64,000 bases of DNA from Legionella israelensis (GTDB lineage Bacteria; Pseudomonadota; Gammaproteobacteria; Legionellales; Legionellaceae), in NCBI RefSeq assembly GCF_004571175.1, contig NZ_CP038273.1, positions 124,001 to 188,000 of the forward strand, given 5' to 3'. Below are positions 9,636-19,271 of the stretch, piece by piece; the stretch's first letter is position 1; each line of letters begins with the position of its first letter. Below the pieces are notes generated by a model. It was given only the letters and a program-made list of their open reading frames with translations, was not told the DNA's origin and searched no databases. A program made the position numbers and the translations under genes.

Positions 9636-10256
9636 TTATCTGAAAGGGGTTGGATCGCCCTGACCTTCTCGTATAATGACCGGATAATCACCCGTTAAAT
9701 CGACCACTGTTGTGGGTTGGTGGCCACAATTTCCACCATCAATAATTAAATCGATCTGATGACCCAACAAATCTTTTATTGCCTCGGGCTCACTTAAGGG
9801 CGCTTCTGCTCCTGGTAAAATCAAAGTAGTGCTCATCAAAGGAGCTTCCAGACACTCCAGTAAAGCCAGACAAATCACACTGTCTGGCACACGCAAACCT
9901 AATGTTTTTCGTTTAGGATGCAGCATCAAGCGAGGCACCTCAGCAGTCGCTTTCAGAATGAATGTATATGAACCGGGTGTGAAGGCTTTAAGAAGCCGGA
10001 AAATTGGATTGGTCACCCGCGCATATGTACCTAAATCTGACAAATCCCGGCAAACCAGGGTCATATTATGATGCTTATCCAGTTGTCGCAATTTCCTGAT
10101 TCGCTCTAATGCCGATTTATTGCCCAGCGCACAGCCAAGTGCATAACCTGAATCTGTAGGATAAACAATCAAACCACCCTCTTTTATTATGGAAACTGCT
10201 TGTCTTAGAAGACGAGCCTGAGGATTATCTGGATGTATTGCAAAAAACTGACTCAT
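9636..10256 (-). CDS. yciO: YciO/TsaC/YrdC-family protein
   Basis: The 206-residue YrdC-fold protein has the nucleotide/RNA-binding core: GGLIVYPTDSGYALGC, then KHHNMTLVCRDLSDLG and FTPGSYTFILKAT, and GLRVPD later. TsaC/YrdC makes threonylcarbamoyl-AMP for tRNA t6A. YciO is the paralogue encoded beside rnm/yciV, which is the arrangement here (12 bases downstream of the PHP gene). YciO is therefore the better name, with the true t6A enzyme probably elsewhere. AGGGGAC upstream supports the start. The exact substrate of YciO is less certain than that of TsaC. Confidence 0.85.
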   Translation of the reverse strand: MSQFFAIHPDNPQARLLRQAVSIIKEGGLIVYPTDSGYALGCALGNKSALERIRKLRQLDKHHNMTLVCRDLSDLGTYARVTNPIFRLLKAFTPGSYTFILKATAEVPRLMLHPKRKTLGLRVPDSVICLALLECLEAPLMSTTLILPGAEAPLSEPEAIKDLLGHQIDLIIDGGNCGHQPTTVVDLTGDYPVIIREGQGDPTPFR

Positions 10257-10268
10257 AAAGTCCCCTGT

Positions 10269-11099
10269 TCAAAAATTCCACTCATTCCAAATGGGTGTAC
10301 AGTTTAGCGGTAATTGCTGTTGTCTTCCAACAGATATTCGTGAGATACCTTCTCCATGGTAATCAGAGCCACTAGAAGCCAGTAAATCAAAACGCTGGCA
10401 GATGGCTGCCGTCTCCTGTATTTTTAATTTCGTCATATCACCCGAAACCACTTCAAGGCCTGTTCCTCCCGCCCTTTTAAAATCCGTAATCAGCTCATAT
10501 AATTTAGTACGTGTTAAACCATATTTTAAGGGATGCGCTATCACTGCCTGTCCACCGGCATCAAGTATACCGTCAACCGCTTCCTTAATATTTATCCAGG
10601 AAGTAGGCACATAAGCCTTTCGACCCCTCCCCAAAAATTTTTTAAAAGCCGATACCATGTCTTTAGCCATACCTTCATTGATCAATACTTGAGCGAAATG
10701 AGGGCGTGCGACACGTTCATGTCCTGCAATCTCACAGGCTTTTCTGTAGGCATCTTTCAATCCACTTAAAGCCAGAGCAGAACTGATTTCTTTCGCGCGC
10801 TGTATTCTTTGTTGATTTTGTTGATAAATTAAATCATCAAGTTTTTCATGATTCATTAAATGCAGGCCAAGAATGTGAATCACATGCTTTTTCCAGCTAA
10901 CACTCAATTCAATGCCTTTGATCAACGCAATATCCGAAGCCCTCTCGATAAGCGATTGCTGAAAGGGTTTTATACCTTCTGTCGTATCATGATCAGTAAT
11001 TGCTAGATATTTCACTCCGTTTACTGATGCTTTTTCTATGAGTTCGTTTGGGCTATTAATTCCGTCAGAATAATAACTGTGGCAATGAAGGTCAATCAT
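10269..11099 (-). CDS. rnm: PHP-domain phosphoesterase RNase AM
   Basis: The 276-residue PHP (polymerase and histidinol phosphatase) protein has the metal-binding signature MIDLHCHSYYSDG at the N-terminus, ITDHDT near residue 37, a later VIAHP segment (HP near residue 191) and SGSDYHG near the end. E. coli YciV/Rnm (also called TrpH) is a 5'-3' exoribonuclease and nucleoside bisphosphatase that matures 5S and other rRNA ends. It heads the minus-strand group with yciO and faces the phoH operon across a 266-base divergent region. Confidence 0.88.
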   Translation of the reverse strand: MIDLHCHSYYSDGINSPNELIEKASVNGVKYLAITDHDTTEGIKPFQQSLIERASDIALIKGIELSVSWKKHVIHILGLHLMNHEKLDDLIYQQNQQRIQRAKEISSALALSGLKDAYRKACEIAGHERVARPHFAQVLINEGMAKDMVSAFKKFLGRGRKAYVPTSWINIKEAVDGILDAGGQAVIAHPLKYGLTRTKLYELITDFKRAGGTGLEVVSGDMTKLKIQETAAICQRFDLLASSGSDYHGEGISRISVGRQQQLPLNCTPIWNEWNF

Positions 11100-11365
11100 G
11101 AATCAACTATCTTATGTTACATATATTAAAGATTCTAAAGTTGCCAAGGTTCAAATTAATCACACTTAATGAATAATAATAAGTATACCAAATCTTTAGC
11201 TATTAATCACTTTTACGCAGTAATACGAGTTACTCATGTATCCACTCACCCATACCTCATCTTTTTTACTGCACTTTTTTGTGAATAAAAATAACACATT
11301 CACTTGTGTAAACCTGTTCATTTAGACTATTCTTTACGTAAGTAAATTAACTTTTTATTGAGCCC

Positions 11366-12319
11366 TTGAGCAGTACACTTTATAAAAAATCTTTCCGGCT
11401 TCCAGCATTAAATATGACTCGCCTGGCTAATTTATGTGGGGAGCACCATCAGAATATCAAACTTATTGAAAAATTTTTTAATATAAAAATAAAATTAACC
11501 GAACATCACCTCGTTTTAATCAGTGATAGCGAGCAATATTTTACAAAGGTTAAGCAGATATTTGATATTCTCTATGCTCGAACAGATCAGCCTGTCTCAG
11601 CATATACAATAACATCGTTATTATCCAAGGAGAAATCAGGCTCAATGATGCAGGAAATAAAACTCAGTCGAAAAATCATCAAAGCAAGAAATGACAAGCA
11701 AATCCAGTATCTGAATGGAGTGGATAAACATGACATTGTGTTTGCTGTCGGACCAGCCGGCACTGGAAAAACATATCTTGCAGTAGCCAAAGCCATTGAA
11801 CAATTTGAAAAAGGTGAAGTTCAGCGATTAATCTTTGTAAGACCGGCTGTGGAGGCAGGAGAAAAGCTTGGTTTCCTTCCTGGAGACATGGTGGAAAAAG
11901 TCCTTCCTTACCTCAGACCAATTTATGATGCTTTGTATGAAATGATAGGTTTTAAAGAAACACAAAAACTAATCCAGACGGACGTTATTGAAGTTCTTCC
12001 TTTAGCCTTTATGAGAGGTCGTACATTGAACGAAGCCTTTATTATATTGGATGAAGCTCAGAATGCCACCATTTCTCAAATGAAAATGTTTCTTACTCGT
12101 ATAGGCTTTGGTTCTAAAACAGTCGTTACCGGTGATATGACACAGATTGATTTGCCTAAAGGCACTGAATCCGGTCTGTCTCATGCCATTCATCTTTTTC
12201 GCTCACTGAGTGAGATTGGCATATACCACTTCACCAGTCGGGAGGTAGTCAGGCATCCTCTGGTATCACGCATTATAGATTTTTATGAAAATGAACACGG
12301 AAAAAAGAATGACAAATAG
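11366..12319 (+). CDS. ybeZ: PhoH-like ATPase YbeZ
   Basis: PhoH-family P-loop ATPase of 317 residues. Walker A GPAGTGKT is at about 129-136 and Walker B FIILDEAQN near 225, followed by VTGDMTQIDLP. YbeZ partners YbeY in ribosome-related RNA processing, and ybeY follows with an 11-base overlap. The start is TTG at 11366 because the frame closes at 11348 and there is no upstream ATG. An internal ATG at 11414 (MTRLANLCGE) would lose conserved N-terminal residues. The upstream Shine-Dalgarno is weak, which with TTG suggests low translation. Confidence 0.92.
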   Translation: MSSTLYKKSFRLPALNMTRLANLCGEHHQNIKLIEKFFNIKIKLTEHHLVLISDSEQYFTKVKQIFDILYARTDQPVSAYTITSLLSKEKSGSMMQEIKLSRKIIKARNDKQIQYLNGVDKHDIVFAVGPAGTGKTYLAVAKAIEQFEKGEVQRLIFVRPAVEAGEKLGFLPGDMVEKVLPYLRPIYDALYEMIGFKETQKLIQTDVIEVLPLAFMRGRTLNEAFIILDEAQNATISQMKMFLTRIGFGSKTVVTGDMTQIDLPKGTESGLSHAIHLFRSLSEIGIYHFTSREVVRHPLVSRIIDFYENEHGKKNDK

Positions 12320-12791
12320 TTATCATATTGATATTCAAAAAGCCACAGAAAAAAATCCCCCTATATCTGAAAATAATTTGACCAGATGGGCTAAGCTTGC
12401 CTTGCGAGATCATATCAAAATCGCTGAACTGACTATTCGGCTTGTCGATAAAGAAGAAATAACCACTCTGAATCGAACCTATCGAAAAAAAGATAAAGCC
12501 ACGAACGTGCTCGCTTTTCCTGCTGATGTCCCGAAAAATATTGAATTAGACTATCCTCTGTTAGGAGATGTTATCATTTGCCCACAGGTATTAGAGGAAG
12601 AAAGTCAAAAACTGGATACTTCATTAATTCAGCATTGGGCACATATTGTGATTCACGGTGTCTTACATTTATTAGGTTATGATCACATGATTGAAACAGA
12701 TGCAGTAAAAATGCAATCCATTGAGGTGAGACTGCTTAATGAATTAGGCTACAATAATCCTTATGAAAATGAGAATGATAACCATGAATAA
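12309..12791 (+). CDS. ybeY: Endoribonuclease YbeY
   Basis: Single-strand-specific metallo-endoribonuclease for 16S rRNA 3' maturation and ribosome quality control. The zinc motif is complete: HGVLHLLGYDH, with three histidines near residues 116-126. Upstream is the family segment NRTYRKKDKATNVLAFP. The start chosen is ATG 12309 (MTNSYHIDI; 160 residues); an earlier in-frame ATG lies deeper inside ybeZ. It sits between ybeZ and corC, the usual gammaproteobacterial order. Confidence 0.95.
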   Translation: MTNSYHIDIQKATEKNPPISENNLTRWAKLALRDHIKIAELTIRLVDKEEITTLNRTYRKKDKATNVLAFPADVPKNIELDYPLLGDVIICPQVLEEESQKLDTSLIQHWAHIVIHGVLHLLGYDHMIETDAVKMQSIEVRLLNELGYNNPYENENDNHE

Positions 12792-13635
12792 AGATGACGA
12801 AAGTGGTTCGTGGTTTTCCCGTTTAAAGCAATTTCTTCAAGGAGAACCACAGAATCAAGAGGATTTGGTTAGTTTATTACGCGATGCAAATCTCAGATCA
12901 CTGATCAATTCTGAAACCCTGGCCATGCTTGAAGGGGCTATATTGTTTTCACAAATGCGTGTGCGAGACATTATGGTTCCCAAGAAACAAATGACTTGTA
13001 TTAATCAAAATGATACGCTTGAAGATGTGATAAAAGTGGTCACTGAATCAGGACATTCCCGTTTTCCTGTCACAGCTGATTATGGCGATGAAATTGTAGG
13101 CATATTGCATGCTAAGGATTTGCTTCGTTTTCAGCAAAACAGCAGCGAAGAATTTGATCTTTTAGATATCAGCCGTCAGGTAATGTTTGTTCCTGAAAGC
13201 AAACGATTGGACAGCTTACTCAGTGAATTCCGCTCTACCAAAAATCATATGGCTATTGTCGTTGACGAATACGGCGCCGTTGCAGGTTTTGTAACTATAG
13301 AGGATATTATTGAACAGATTATTGGCGATATTGAAGATGAATTTGATATTGATGAAGAAGCGTATATCAAAACTCATGGTAACTGGCATTATATCATTAA
13401 GGCTCACACTCCTATTGAAGAATTTAATGAGCAGTTGATGGCTGATTTCAGTGATGAAACTTATGATACAATTGGTGGCATTGTGATGGCAAGTTTTGGG
13501 TATTTGCCTAAACGCGGAGAAAGCACTCATATCGGAGGATTTGAATTTAAAATTATTAATGCCGATGCCAGACGAATTAAATTGCTTGAATGTATTGATA
13601 AACGAGCAGTAACTCATTCTGGCACTCAAGGATAA
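12784..13635 (+). CDS. corC: CorC/YbeX CBS-domain protein
   Basis: The 283-residue protein (from ATG 12784, MNKDDESGSW) has a short acidic N-terminus, then two CBS domains (RVRDIMVPKKQM and LDISRQVMFVPES mark their starts) and a C-terminal CorC_HlyC domain. The latter holds DEYGAVAGFVTIEDIIEQI at the junction. It lacks membrane segments. It is associated with magnesium/cobalt homeostasis and, with ybeZ-ybeY, with ribosome function. Its start overlaps the ybeY end by 8 bases. Confidence 0.92.
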   Translation: MNKDDESGSWFSRLKQFLQGEPQNQEDLVSLLRDANLRSLINSETLAMLEGAILFSQMRVRDIMVPKKQMTCINQNDTLEDVIKVVTESGHSRFPVTADYGDEIVGILHAKDLLRFQQNSSEEFDLLDISRQVMFVPESKRLDSLLSEFRSTKNHMAIVVDEYGAVAGFVTIEDIIEQIIGDIEDEFDIDEEAYIKTHGNWHYIIKAHTPIEEFNEQLMADFSDETYDTIGGIVMASFGYLPKRGESTHIGGFEFKIINADARRIKLLECIDKRAVTHSGTQG

Positions 13636-13637
13636 CA

Positions 13638-14318
13638 ATGAACAACAATATACTCATTATTGATGATGATTATGAACTGACTGACTTACTCACTCAGTAT
13701 CTGGAGCCTGAGGGGTTTTCCGTGGTATGTGTTCATGATGGAGAAAGTGGAGTAAAAAAAGCTTTGAACCAGGATTTTGATGCCATAGTGCTTGATGTTA
13801 TGTTGCCAAAACTTAATGGCTTTGAAGTATTAAAGGCCATACGTGAACATTTGGAAACTCCAGTATTAATGCTGACAGCTCGAGGAGATGATATCGATAA
13901 AATCGTAGGGCTGGAAATCGGTGCTGATGATTACTTGCCCAAACCATGCAATCCTCGTGAGTTAGTAGCCCGACTTAAAGCCATATTAAGAAGAACACAA
14001 AAAGCACCGGTACACCGCCCCATTATTGAACAGAACAATATTATCGTTGACTGTTCAAAACGACTGGCGACAGCTCATGGAAGTCCACTTGAACTAACCA
14101 ATGCCGAATTCAATATTCTTGAGATGTTAATAAAATCACCTGGCCAGGCTTTTTCTAAAGAGGAATTAACCGAGTACGCCCTGGGAAGGAAATACACGGC
14201 CTACGATCGCAGCATTGACGTTCATATCAGTAACCTGCGAAATAAACTGGGCGATAATCAACGAGGTGAACCGTTGATCAAGACTGTTCGTGGATTCGGA
14301 TACATGTTTAATGCGTAG
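13638..14318 (+). CDS. cpxR: OmpR-family response regulator CpxR
   Basis: The 226-residue regulator has an N-terminal receiver domain (IIDDDYE; phosphoacceptor D53 in VLDVMLPKLNG; Lys in DDYLPKP) and a C-terminal OmpR-type winged helix (VHISNLRNKLG, IKTVRGFGYMF). Pairing with the next gene and the sequence fit CpxR, the envelope-stress regulator; in L. pneumophila CpxR also controls Dot/Icm genes and effectors. It starts 2 bases after corC and overlaps cpxA by 8 bases, so the kinase and regulator are coupled. Confidence 0.9.
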   Translation: MNNNILIIDDDYELTDLLTQYLEPEGFSVVCVHDGESGVKKALNQDFDAIVLDVMLPKLNGFEVLKAIREHLETPVLMLTARGDDIDKIVGLEIGADDYLPKPCNPRELVARLKAILRRTQKAPVHRPIIEQNNIIVDCSKRLATAHGSPLELTNAEFNILEMLIKSPGQAFSKEELTEYALGRKYTAYDRSIDVHISNLRNKLGDNQRGEPLIKTVRGFGYMFNA

Positions 14319-15663
14319 TTTGTATTGGAAAATATTTCTTTCTTTTTGGCTGGCAACAATACTGATCATCATAACTACTGCATGGTTCACAGGACAAATT
14401 GCCAAAAAATCATCCCTCCCGGTCCGTGAACAGCTTTTTATGGACAGCTATGCAAATGCAGCTGTTGCCACCTTTGAATCAGGGAAAAGAAAGGCTTTAA
14501 TACAGTGGCTTCAGCAGATTGGTCTATCGCGCCATATGAATATGTTTTTAATTTCCAGCACTGGAGAAATCATTGGAAGTGGGGAAATACCGCCATCTGT
14601 TCGAAGCGTATCGGAAAATTTAATCCTTGATCAATTAAATGAAGGTATTTTTAAGACTGGAAATCTTATCGTCAGCCATGAAATTTTATCTACCTCAGGT
14701 AAGGCTTATCGCCTTGCTGCAGTCACAGAAAAGCCCATTTCACATTTTGTTGAAATTCCCTGGGCAGGATTAACGATTCGCGTGGTTATTGCTATTTTTT
14801 TCAGTGGTCTGATTTGTTATCTGCTCTCTCTCTATTTAACCCAACCCCTCCGGTCATTACGAATTGCAGCAAAATCAATTGCCACTGGAAAGCTTAATAC
14901 ACGTGTTGGCAAGTTTATAGGTCATCATAAAGATGAAATTGCCGCATTGAGCCGCGAGTTTGATCGTATGGCCGAACAACTGGAGACAATCGTCAATTCC
15001 AAACAACGATTGTTACAGGATATCTCTCATGAATTGCGCTCACCCTTGGCACGACTTAATATTGCTATCGAGCTTGCTAAAAATAAAACAGGAGGTCTTG
15101 CTGAAACTGAATTTTCTCGCATGGAAACAGAGTCTTATCGTTTAAATGCGCTTATTGGAGAAATTCTTGAATTTGCTCGTTTGGATAAATCAACAACCGT
15201 GCTTCATTTAACTCTTGTCGATCTTCCTGAGCTTCTTAAAAGCATTATTCAAGATGCAAATTACGAGTTTGCTGACAAAAATGAAAGAATTAAAGCCGGG
15301 CAAATTCAATCATGTCAGCTTTATCTTGATAAAAAACTAATACATCGAGCTATAGAGAATATTCTGAGAAATGCACTGCGTTACTCAGACAAGCCCGTCA
15401 TATTATCTTTGGAATACGATGATGAAAAGAAAAATGTTTTAATAAAAATTAAAGATCGTGGCCCTGGCGTTCCGGAAGATCAATTGACCAGGATATTTAA
15501 TCCCTTCTACAGGGTAGATACCTCACGAGAAAAAAAAACCGGTGGTTACGGCTTGGGACTTGCTATCGCCTCTCAAGCCATAAAACTACATCAGGGAAAA
15601 ATTACGGCTGAAAACCGTAAAAAAGGTGGATTATTGGTTTGCATTAGTTTGCCGGTAAAATAA
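14311..15663 (+). CDS. cpxA: Sensor histidine kinase CpxA
   Basis: Inner-membrane kinase of 450 residues. There is an N-terminal membrane segment (FLSFWLATILIIITTAWF), a periplasmic sensor of about 130 residues, and a second membrane segment (VVIAIFFSGLICYLLSLY). A HAMP domain follows. The H box is DISHELRSPLARL with the phosphorylated His at 240. The ATPase domain has N box ENILRNALRYS, DRGPGVP and GGYGLGLAIA. The start ATGCGTAG contains the cpxR stop. All catalytic motifs are intact. Confidence 0.9.
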   Translation: MRSLYWKIFLSFWLATILIIITTAWFTGQIAKKSSLPVREQLFMDSYANAAVATFESGKRKALIQWLQQIGLSRHMNMFLISSTGEIIGSGEIPPSVRSVSENLILDQLNEGIFKTGNLIVSHEILSTSGKAYRLAAVTEKPISHFVEIPWAGLTIRVVIAIFFSGLICYLLSLYLTQPLRSLRIAAKSIATGKLNTRVGKFIGHHKDEIAALSREFDRMAEQLETIVNSKQRLLQDISHELRSPLARLNIAIELAKNKTGGLAETEFSRMETESYRLNALIGEILEFARLDKSTTVLHLTLVDLPELLKSIIQDANYEFADKNERIKAGQIQSCQLYLDKKLIHRAIENILRNALRYSDKPVILSLEYDDEKKNVLIKIKDRGPGVPEDQLTRIFNPFYRVDTSREKKTGGYGLGLAIASQAIKLHQGKITAENRKKGGLLVCISLPVK

Positions 15664-15691
15664 TTATTACCCTATTTATCAAGGAACCATA

Positions 15692-16102
15692 GTGAATGAA
15701 AAGATAAATGAAATGATAAGTATCGCTCATGAAGCGTTAAAGAACTCTTATGCCCCCTACTCAAATTTTCATGTCGCTTCCTGTATAATGAGCGAAAATG
15801 GTCAAATCTTTACAGGTGTTAACGTGGAAAATGGCGCTCATTCCATGGCGATTTGTGCAGAATCTTCTGCCATTTGTCAAATGATCGCTGCAGGACAACA
15901 AAAAATTAAAGATCTTGTCGTTCTGGCTAGTTCTGAACAATTATGTCCTCCCTGCGGTGCCTGCAGGCAACGAATCCAGGAATTCTCTACTGATGAAACC
16001 CGAGTATATATGTGTAATAAGGATGGAATTATTAATGTATTAACTATCAATGAATTATTACCTCTGGCTTTTTGTTTTAATCCTTATTCAGGAAATATCT
16101 AA
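15692..16102 (+). CDS. cdd: Cytidine deaminase
   Basis: Deaminates cytidine and deoxycytidine to uridine forms. It is the short homotetrameric type, 136 residues. Zinc ligands and catalytic Glu are visible in CAESSA (near residue 55) and PPCGACRQR (near 88). The GTG start at 15692 is preceded by AAGGAA 5 bases upstream; the next ATG would remove conserved N-terminal residues. It forms an operon with punA (1-base overlap) and deoC for (deoxy)nucleoside salvage. Confidence 0.93.
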   Translation: MNEKINEMISIAHEALKNSYAPYSNFHVASCIMSENGQIFTGVNVENGAHSMAICAESSAICQMIAAGQQKIKDLVVLASSEQLCPPCGACRQRIQEFSTDETRVYMCNKDGIINVLTINELLPLAFCFNPYSGNI

Positions 16103-16926
16103 TGACGAATAAATCTAACGCCCACCTGGCTACAGAATACATTGCACAGCTTTATCCTTCTTTTAAACCTACTGTCGGCATTGTCCTTGGATCAGGACTT
16201 GGAAGCTTTGCTGATGCGTTGGAAGATAAAGTATTTATCAGTTATGAAGAATTACCGGGTTTTCCTAAAGTAACTGTTCATGGTCATGGAGGAAATCTGA
16301 TTTTAGGCCATCTGGGTGGCGTCAGTGTCGCGTGTTTACAAGGACGTGCGCACAGTTATGAAGGCTCCAATCATGATTGTGTAAAAACCTATATAAGAAC
16401 ATTAAAATTATTAGGATGTCGCTTTTTTATCGCAACTAACGCTGCCGGTTCGCTTCGAGAGGATGTAGGGCCCGGTGAATTAATGCTTATTACCGATCAT
16501 ATTAATTTACAGCCTGGTAATCCACTGGTTGGTCCTAATGATGAGGAATTTGGCCCCCGCTTTCTTCCTTTAGACAATGCCTATGATCATTCAATGCAGG
16601 AGACACTCCTGGCTACAGCTTATAAAAATAACATTAGCCTGAACCAAGGCGTTTATATTTCTGTCCTTGGACCCAACTATGAAACTGCCGCAGAAATAAA
16701 AGCCTTTCGAATACTTGGTGCAGATGCTGTTGGCATGTCCACTGTTCCTGAAGTGTTAGTAGCTAATCACTGCGGGATGAAGGTGGCCGTTATCTCTATA
16801 ATTACTAATTATGCAACGGGGCTAGCCAATAACAGCCATAGCCATGAAGCCGTCGTAATGATGGCCTCTCAAGCGGCCGAAAAACTGGTTACATTGCTAA
16901 AACATTATATTGAAGACTTGTTATGA
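16102..16926 (+). CDS. punA: Purine nucleoside phosphorylase
   Basis: Trimeric PNP family, 274 residues. Phosphate-binding GSGLG near residue 30, GRAHSYEG near 87, TNAAGS near 116 and a late TNYATG are present. It splits purine nucleosides to base plus (deoxy)ribose-1-phosphate. Located between cdd and deoC with overlaps at both ends (ATGA with deoC), so salvage steps are co-translated. XapA-like specificity for xanthosine cannot be excluded from sequence alone. Confidence 0.92.
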   Translation: MTNKSNAHLATEYIAQLYPSFKPTVGIVLGSGLGSFADALEDKVFISYEELPGFPKVTVHGHGGNLILGHLGGVSVACLQGRAHSYEGSNHDCVKTYIRTLKLLGCRFFIATNAAGSLREDVGPGELMLITDHINLQPGNPLVGPNDEEFGPRFLPLDNAYDHSMQETLLATAYKNNISLNQGVYISVLGPNYETAAEIKAFRILGADAVGMSTVPEVLVANHCGMKVAVISIITNYATGLANNSHSHEAVVMMASQAAEKLVTLLKHYIEDLL

Positions 16927-17672
16927 GTGTTATTTCTCATTTTAATCTGCTGTTGGCTGATGTTTGCTCAAATATACCATATCCATCATCAGCCTATTCG
17001 CGATTAATAAAAACTCTTGATCTCACCTTATTGGACAAGAAAGCCAATCCTGAACAATTAGATCATTTATTTCAAAATGCATTGAGCAATGAAGTCGCTG
17101 CCGTTTGTGTCTATCCTGAGCATATTCCTCAGGACTGGCCTTTTTCAAAACTAAAAAAAGCCACAGTAATAAATTTTCCGGAAGGTCAAAATAGCCTGGC
17201 TCAAAGCCTGCGAGAGCTGGATGAAGCTTTGAGAAGACAAGCCGATGAAATTGATTATGTTTTTTCTTACTCAGCTTACCAAAAAGGAGCTTATAGCGCA
17301 TCATTATCCACTTGTGAAAAAATCATTCAGAAGTGCAAAGAGCATCAATTGACGGTAAAAGTTATTTTGGAAACAGGCGCCTTGGATTCCATTGACTCTG
17401 TCTACCAGCTTAGTCGTGAGGTTATTTCCTTAGGATGTGATTTTATAAAGACATCTACTGGAAAAATTAATCAAGGTGCCAGTCTTTCCGCTGCCTTTGC
17501 CATACTTTGCAGCATCATTGATTCCAATCGTACCTGCGGCCTAAAGATATCAGGAGGCATTAGAACGGTACAGCAGGCCTCTAATTACATGCATCTCGCC
17601 GAAAAAATGCTCGCTAAACCAATAGAACCGCAATGGTTTCGCATAGGCTCCAGTTGCTTATTAACCGGATGA
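16923..17672 (+). CDS. deoC: Deoxyribose-phosphate aldolase
   Basis: Cleaves 2-deoxyribose-5-phosphate to acetaldehyde and glyceraldehyde-3-phosphate. The 249-residue class I aldolase has the catalytic Asp in DEIDYVFSY (family usually EIDMVIN), the Schiff-base Lys in DFIKTSTGK near residue 178, and the second Lys in GLKISGGIRT near 214. It completes a cdd-punA-deoC route from nucleosides to glycolysis. No deoB (phosphopentomutase) is in the window, so the pathway needs a gene elsewhere. Confidence 0.93.
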   Translation: MSVISHFNLLLADVCSNIPYPSSAYSRLIKTLDLTLLDKKANPEQLDHLFQNALSNEVAAVCVYPEHIPQDWPFSKLKKATVINFPEGQNSLAQSLRELDEALRRQADEIDYVFSYSAYQKGAYSASLSTCEKIIQKCKEHQLTVKVILETGALDSIDSVYQLSREVISLGCDFIKTSTGKINQGASLSAAFAILCSIIDSNRTCGLKISGGIRTVQQASNYMHLAEKMLAKPIEPQWFRIGSSCLLTG

Positions 17673-17696
17673 TTCAAGTAAAGGCTAAAATCGGCT

Positions 17697-18539
17697 TTAA
17701 AAACCAAATATCAAAGCCAGCCACATGATTAATCCATAATAGCCATTGCTCATAAAAGCCTTAAAACATTCCTCAGGATGACGTTGCTTAATCAAACGCT
17801 GCTGATAATAAAGCAGGTATCCTGCAAATACCCAAAATACATAAAACAATAACGACATCTCATTTACAGTGCCCCACATCAACCATAAAAAATGAAAACT
17901 GATTTGTAACAAGGCAATGATAAATCGATCATAATCACCAAAAAAAATAGCGGTTGATTTTACTCCAATAAGCAGATCATCAGCTTTATCAGCCATCGCA
18001 TATATTGTGTCATAAGATACAATCCATAAAAAATTAATCATCATTAATATAAAAAATGAACCGCTTAAATTCATCTCAGAAGCTGCTACTGCCATCGGTA
18101 TCCCCATGGAAAAGGCGATTCCCAATACAGCTTGCGGAGCTTGTATATATCTTTTACAGAAAGGATAAATAAAAGTAACCAAAACCGCAAAAACAGCATA
18201 ATAAAAACAGATTGGAGGCAACATAAAAAGAATGACTAAGGCAGTCATCAGAAGCAAAGCTAATATCAATAAAGCTTCTTTCAAGGATATTCGCCCCGAG
18301 GTTAAAGGCCTGGTAGCTGTTCTTGATACATATCTGTCAATTTCTCTATCAGCAATATCGTTGATGACACAACCCGCCGCACGCATTAAAACCGTGCCTA
18401 TAAAAAACAGCAGCAGCAATTTTATTGAAGGGATGCCATGCCGTGTTGCCCATAGCGCCCATGCAGTAGGAAACCAAAGCAAAAAAATACCAATTGGTTT
18501 ATTGAAACGCATTAAATGAATATAGGAGGCCAAATTCAT
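17697..18539 (-). CDS. ubiA: 4-hydroxybenzoate polyprenyltransferase
   Basis: Membrane prenyltransferase of ubiquinone synthesis, 280 residues with about 8 hydrophobic segments. Both Asp-rich motifs are intact: NDIADREIDR near residue 60 and YDTIYAMADKADD near 178. It attaches a polyprenyl chain to 4-hydroxybenzoate made by UbiC, whose gene ends 4 bases into this one, so the first two ubiquinone steps are one operon. Confidence 0.95.
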   Translation of the reverse strand: MNLASYIHLMRFNKPIGIFLLWFPTAWALWATRHGIPSIKLLLLFFIGTVLMRAAGCVINDIADREIDRYVSRTATRPLTSGRISLKEALLILALLLMTALVILFMLPPICFYYAVFAVLVTFIYPFCKRYIQAPQAVLGIAFSMGIPMAVAASEMNLSGSFFILMMINFLWIVSYDTIYAMADKADDLLIGVKSTAIFFGDYDRFIIALLQISFHFLWLMWGTVNEMSLLFYVFWVFAGYLLYYQQRLIKQRHPEECFKAFMSNGYYGLIMWLALIFGF

Positions 18540-19078
18540 TTTATTTGCCTTATATTTTCAGTAAACAATATTTCACATAAAAAAAAGCTGGCTTGCTGCA
18601 TAAAGGAAAAATGAGCCAAGCGTACCCAAAAAGTATCATGAATATTCAAAGACAGTGTTTCTGGTAACCAATATGTTTCAATACAGTTTACTCCTATCGG
18701 ATAGTGGAAAAACTGAATGCGCTCAACTTTTGGCTCGTCAAAAATTAAATTTGCTAATGACTCATGCTGAAGTCTGTTAAAAAAATGTGGTTCAAGGAAA
18801 TAACACTGCTCAGGAATAATTGTACGGGCATACCAGTAAGGCATTGCCTGAGAATACATGAGAATTTCACGATGGTAGACGGGTTGATACCGTATATTTA
18901 AAACAAATTGGTCCCACCATGCAGGAAGGCGCCACCCCATTGCCAGTACAGCCAAATCCGCTTGCCCCGTATGATGCTTTAATTTTTCGGTCAAAGACCC
19001 TTGATGCAGAAGCCAGGGAGCTAACTTCGCCTCGAGTTGAACATGAGTTATTAATAAACTATCTTGATTAATCGACAT
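18536..19078 (-). CDS. ubiC: Chorismate lyase
   Basis: Converts chorismate to 4-hydroxybenzoate and pyruvate. The 180-residue protein (start MSINQD at 19078; an in-frame ATG lies two codons upstream) has the UbiC fold features: GSLTEKLKHHTG near the N-terminus, REILMYS with the Arg of the active site, YARTIIPE, and a conserved C-terminal LCEIL. It directly precedes ubiA. Confidence 0.9.
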   Translation of the reverse strand: MSINQDSLLITHVQLEAKLAPWLLHQGSLTEKLKHHTGQADLAVLAMGWRLPAWWDQFVLNIRYQPVYHREILMYSQAMPYWYARTIIPEQCYFLEPHFFNRLQHESLANLIFDEPKVERIQFFHYPIGVNCIETYWLPETLSLNIHDTFWVRLAHFSFMQQASFFLCEILFTENIRQIK

Positions 19079-19192
19079 AGTCAAAAATTAACACAAAATC
19101 ATAAAAAAACGCTAATAAGGCAAGATATCTAACATGAACTTGTAAGAGTAACACAAATAGACGGTTAATAGCTATTGCGACAAAACCATAAA

Positions 19193-19219
19193 TCTGGGCA
19201 AAATCATACTTTGCCCAGA
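19193..19219. repeat. 10-bp perfect hairpin downstream of the pilin gene
   Basis: TCTGGGCAAA, loop of 7, TTTGCCCAGA. It lies in the gap between the 3' end of the fimT-like gene (19272, minus) and the ubiC start (19078, minus). It has no T run on the minus strand, so terminator function is unsure. The stretch GGGCAAAATCATACTT recurs at 59659-59674. Confidence 0.6.
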
Positions 19220-19271
19220 CCTGAACCATAAATGAATGTATCGTGTACACCACATACAAAAATAACTCCTG

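Noticed and set aside
19068..19259. 63-codon frame on the minus strand upstream of ubiC
   Set aside because: It overlaps the ubiC start, contains a hairpin, and its translation (rich in Phe, Tyr and Leu) lacks a family or a ribosome-binding site.
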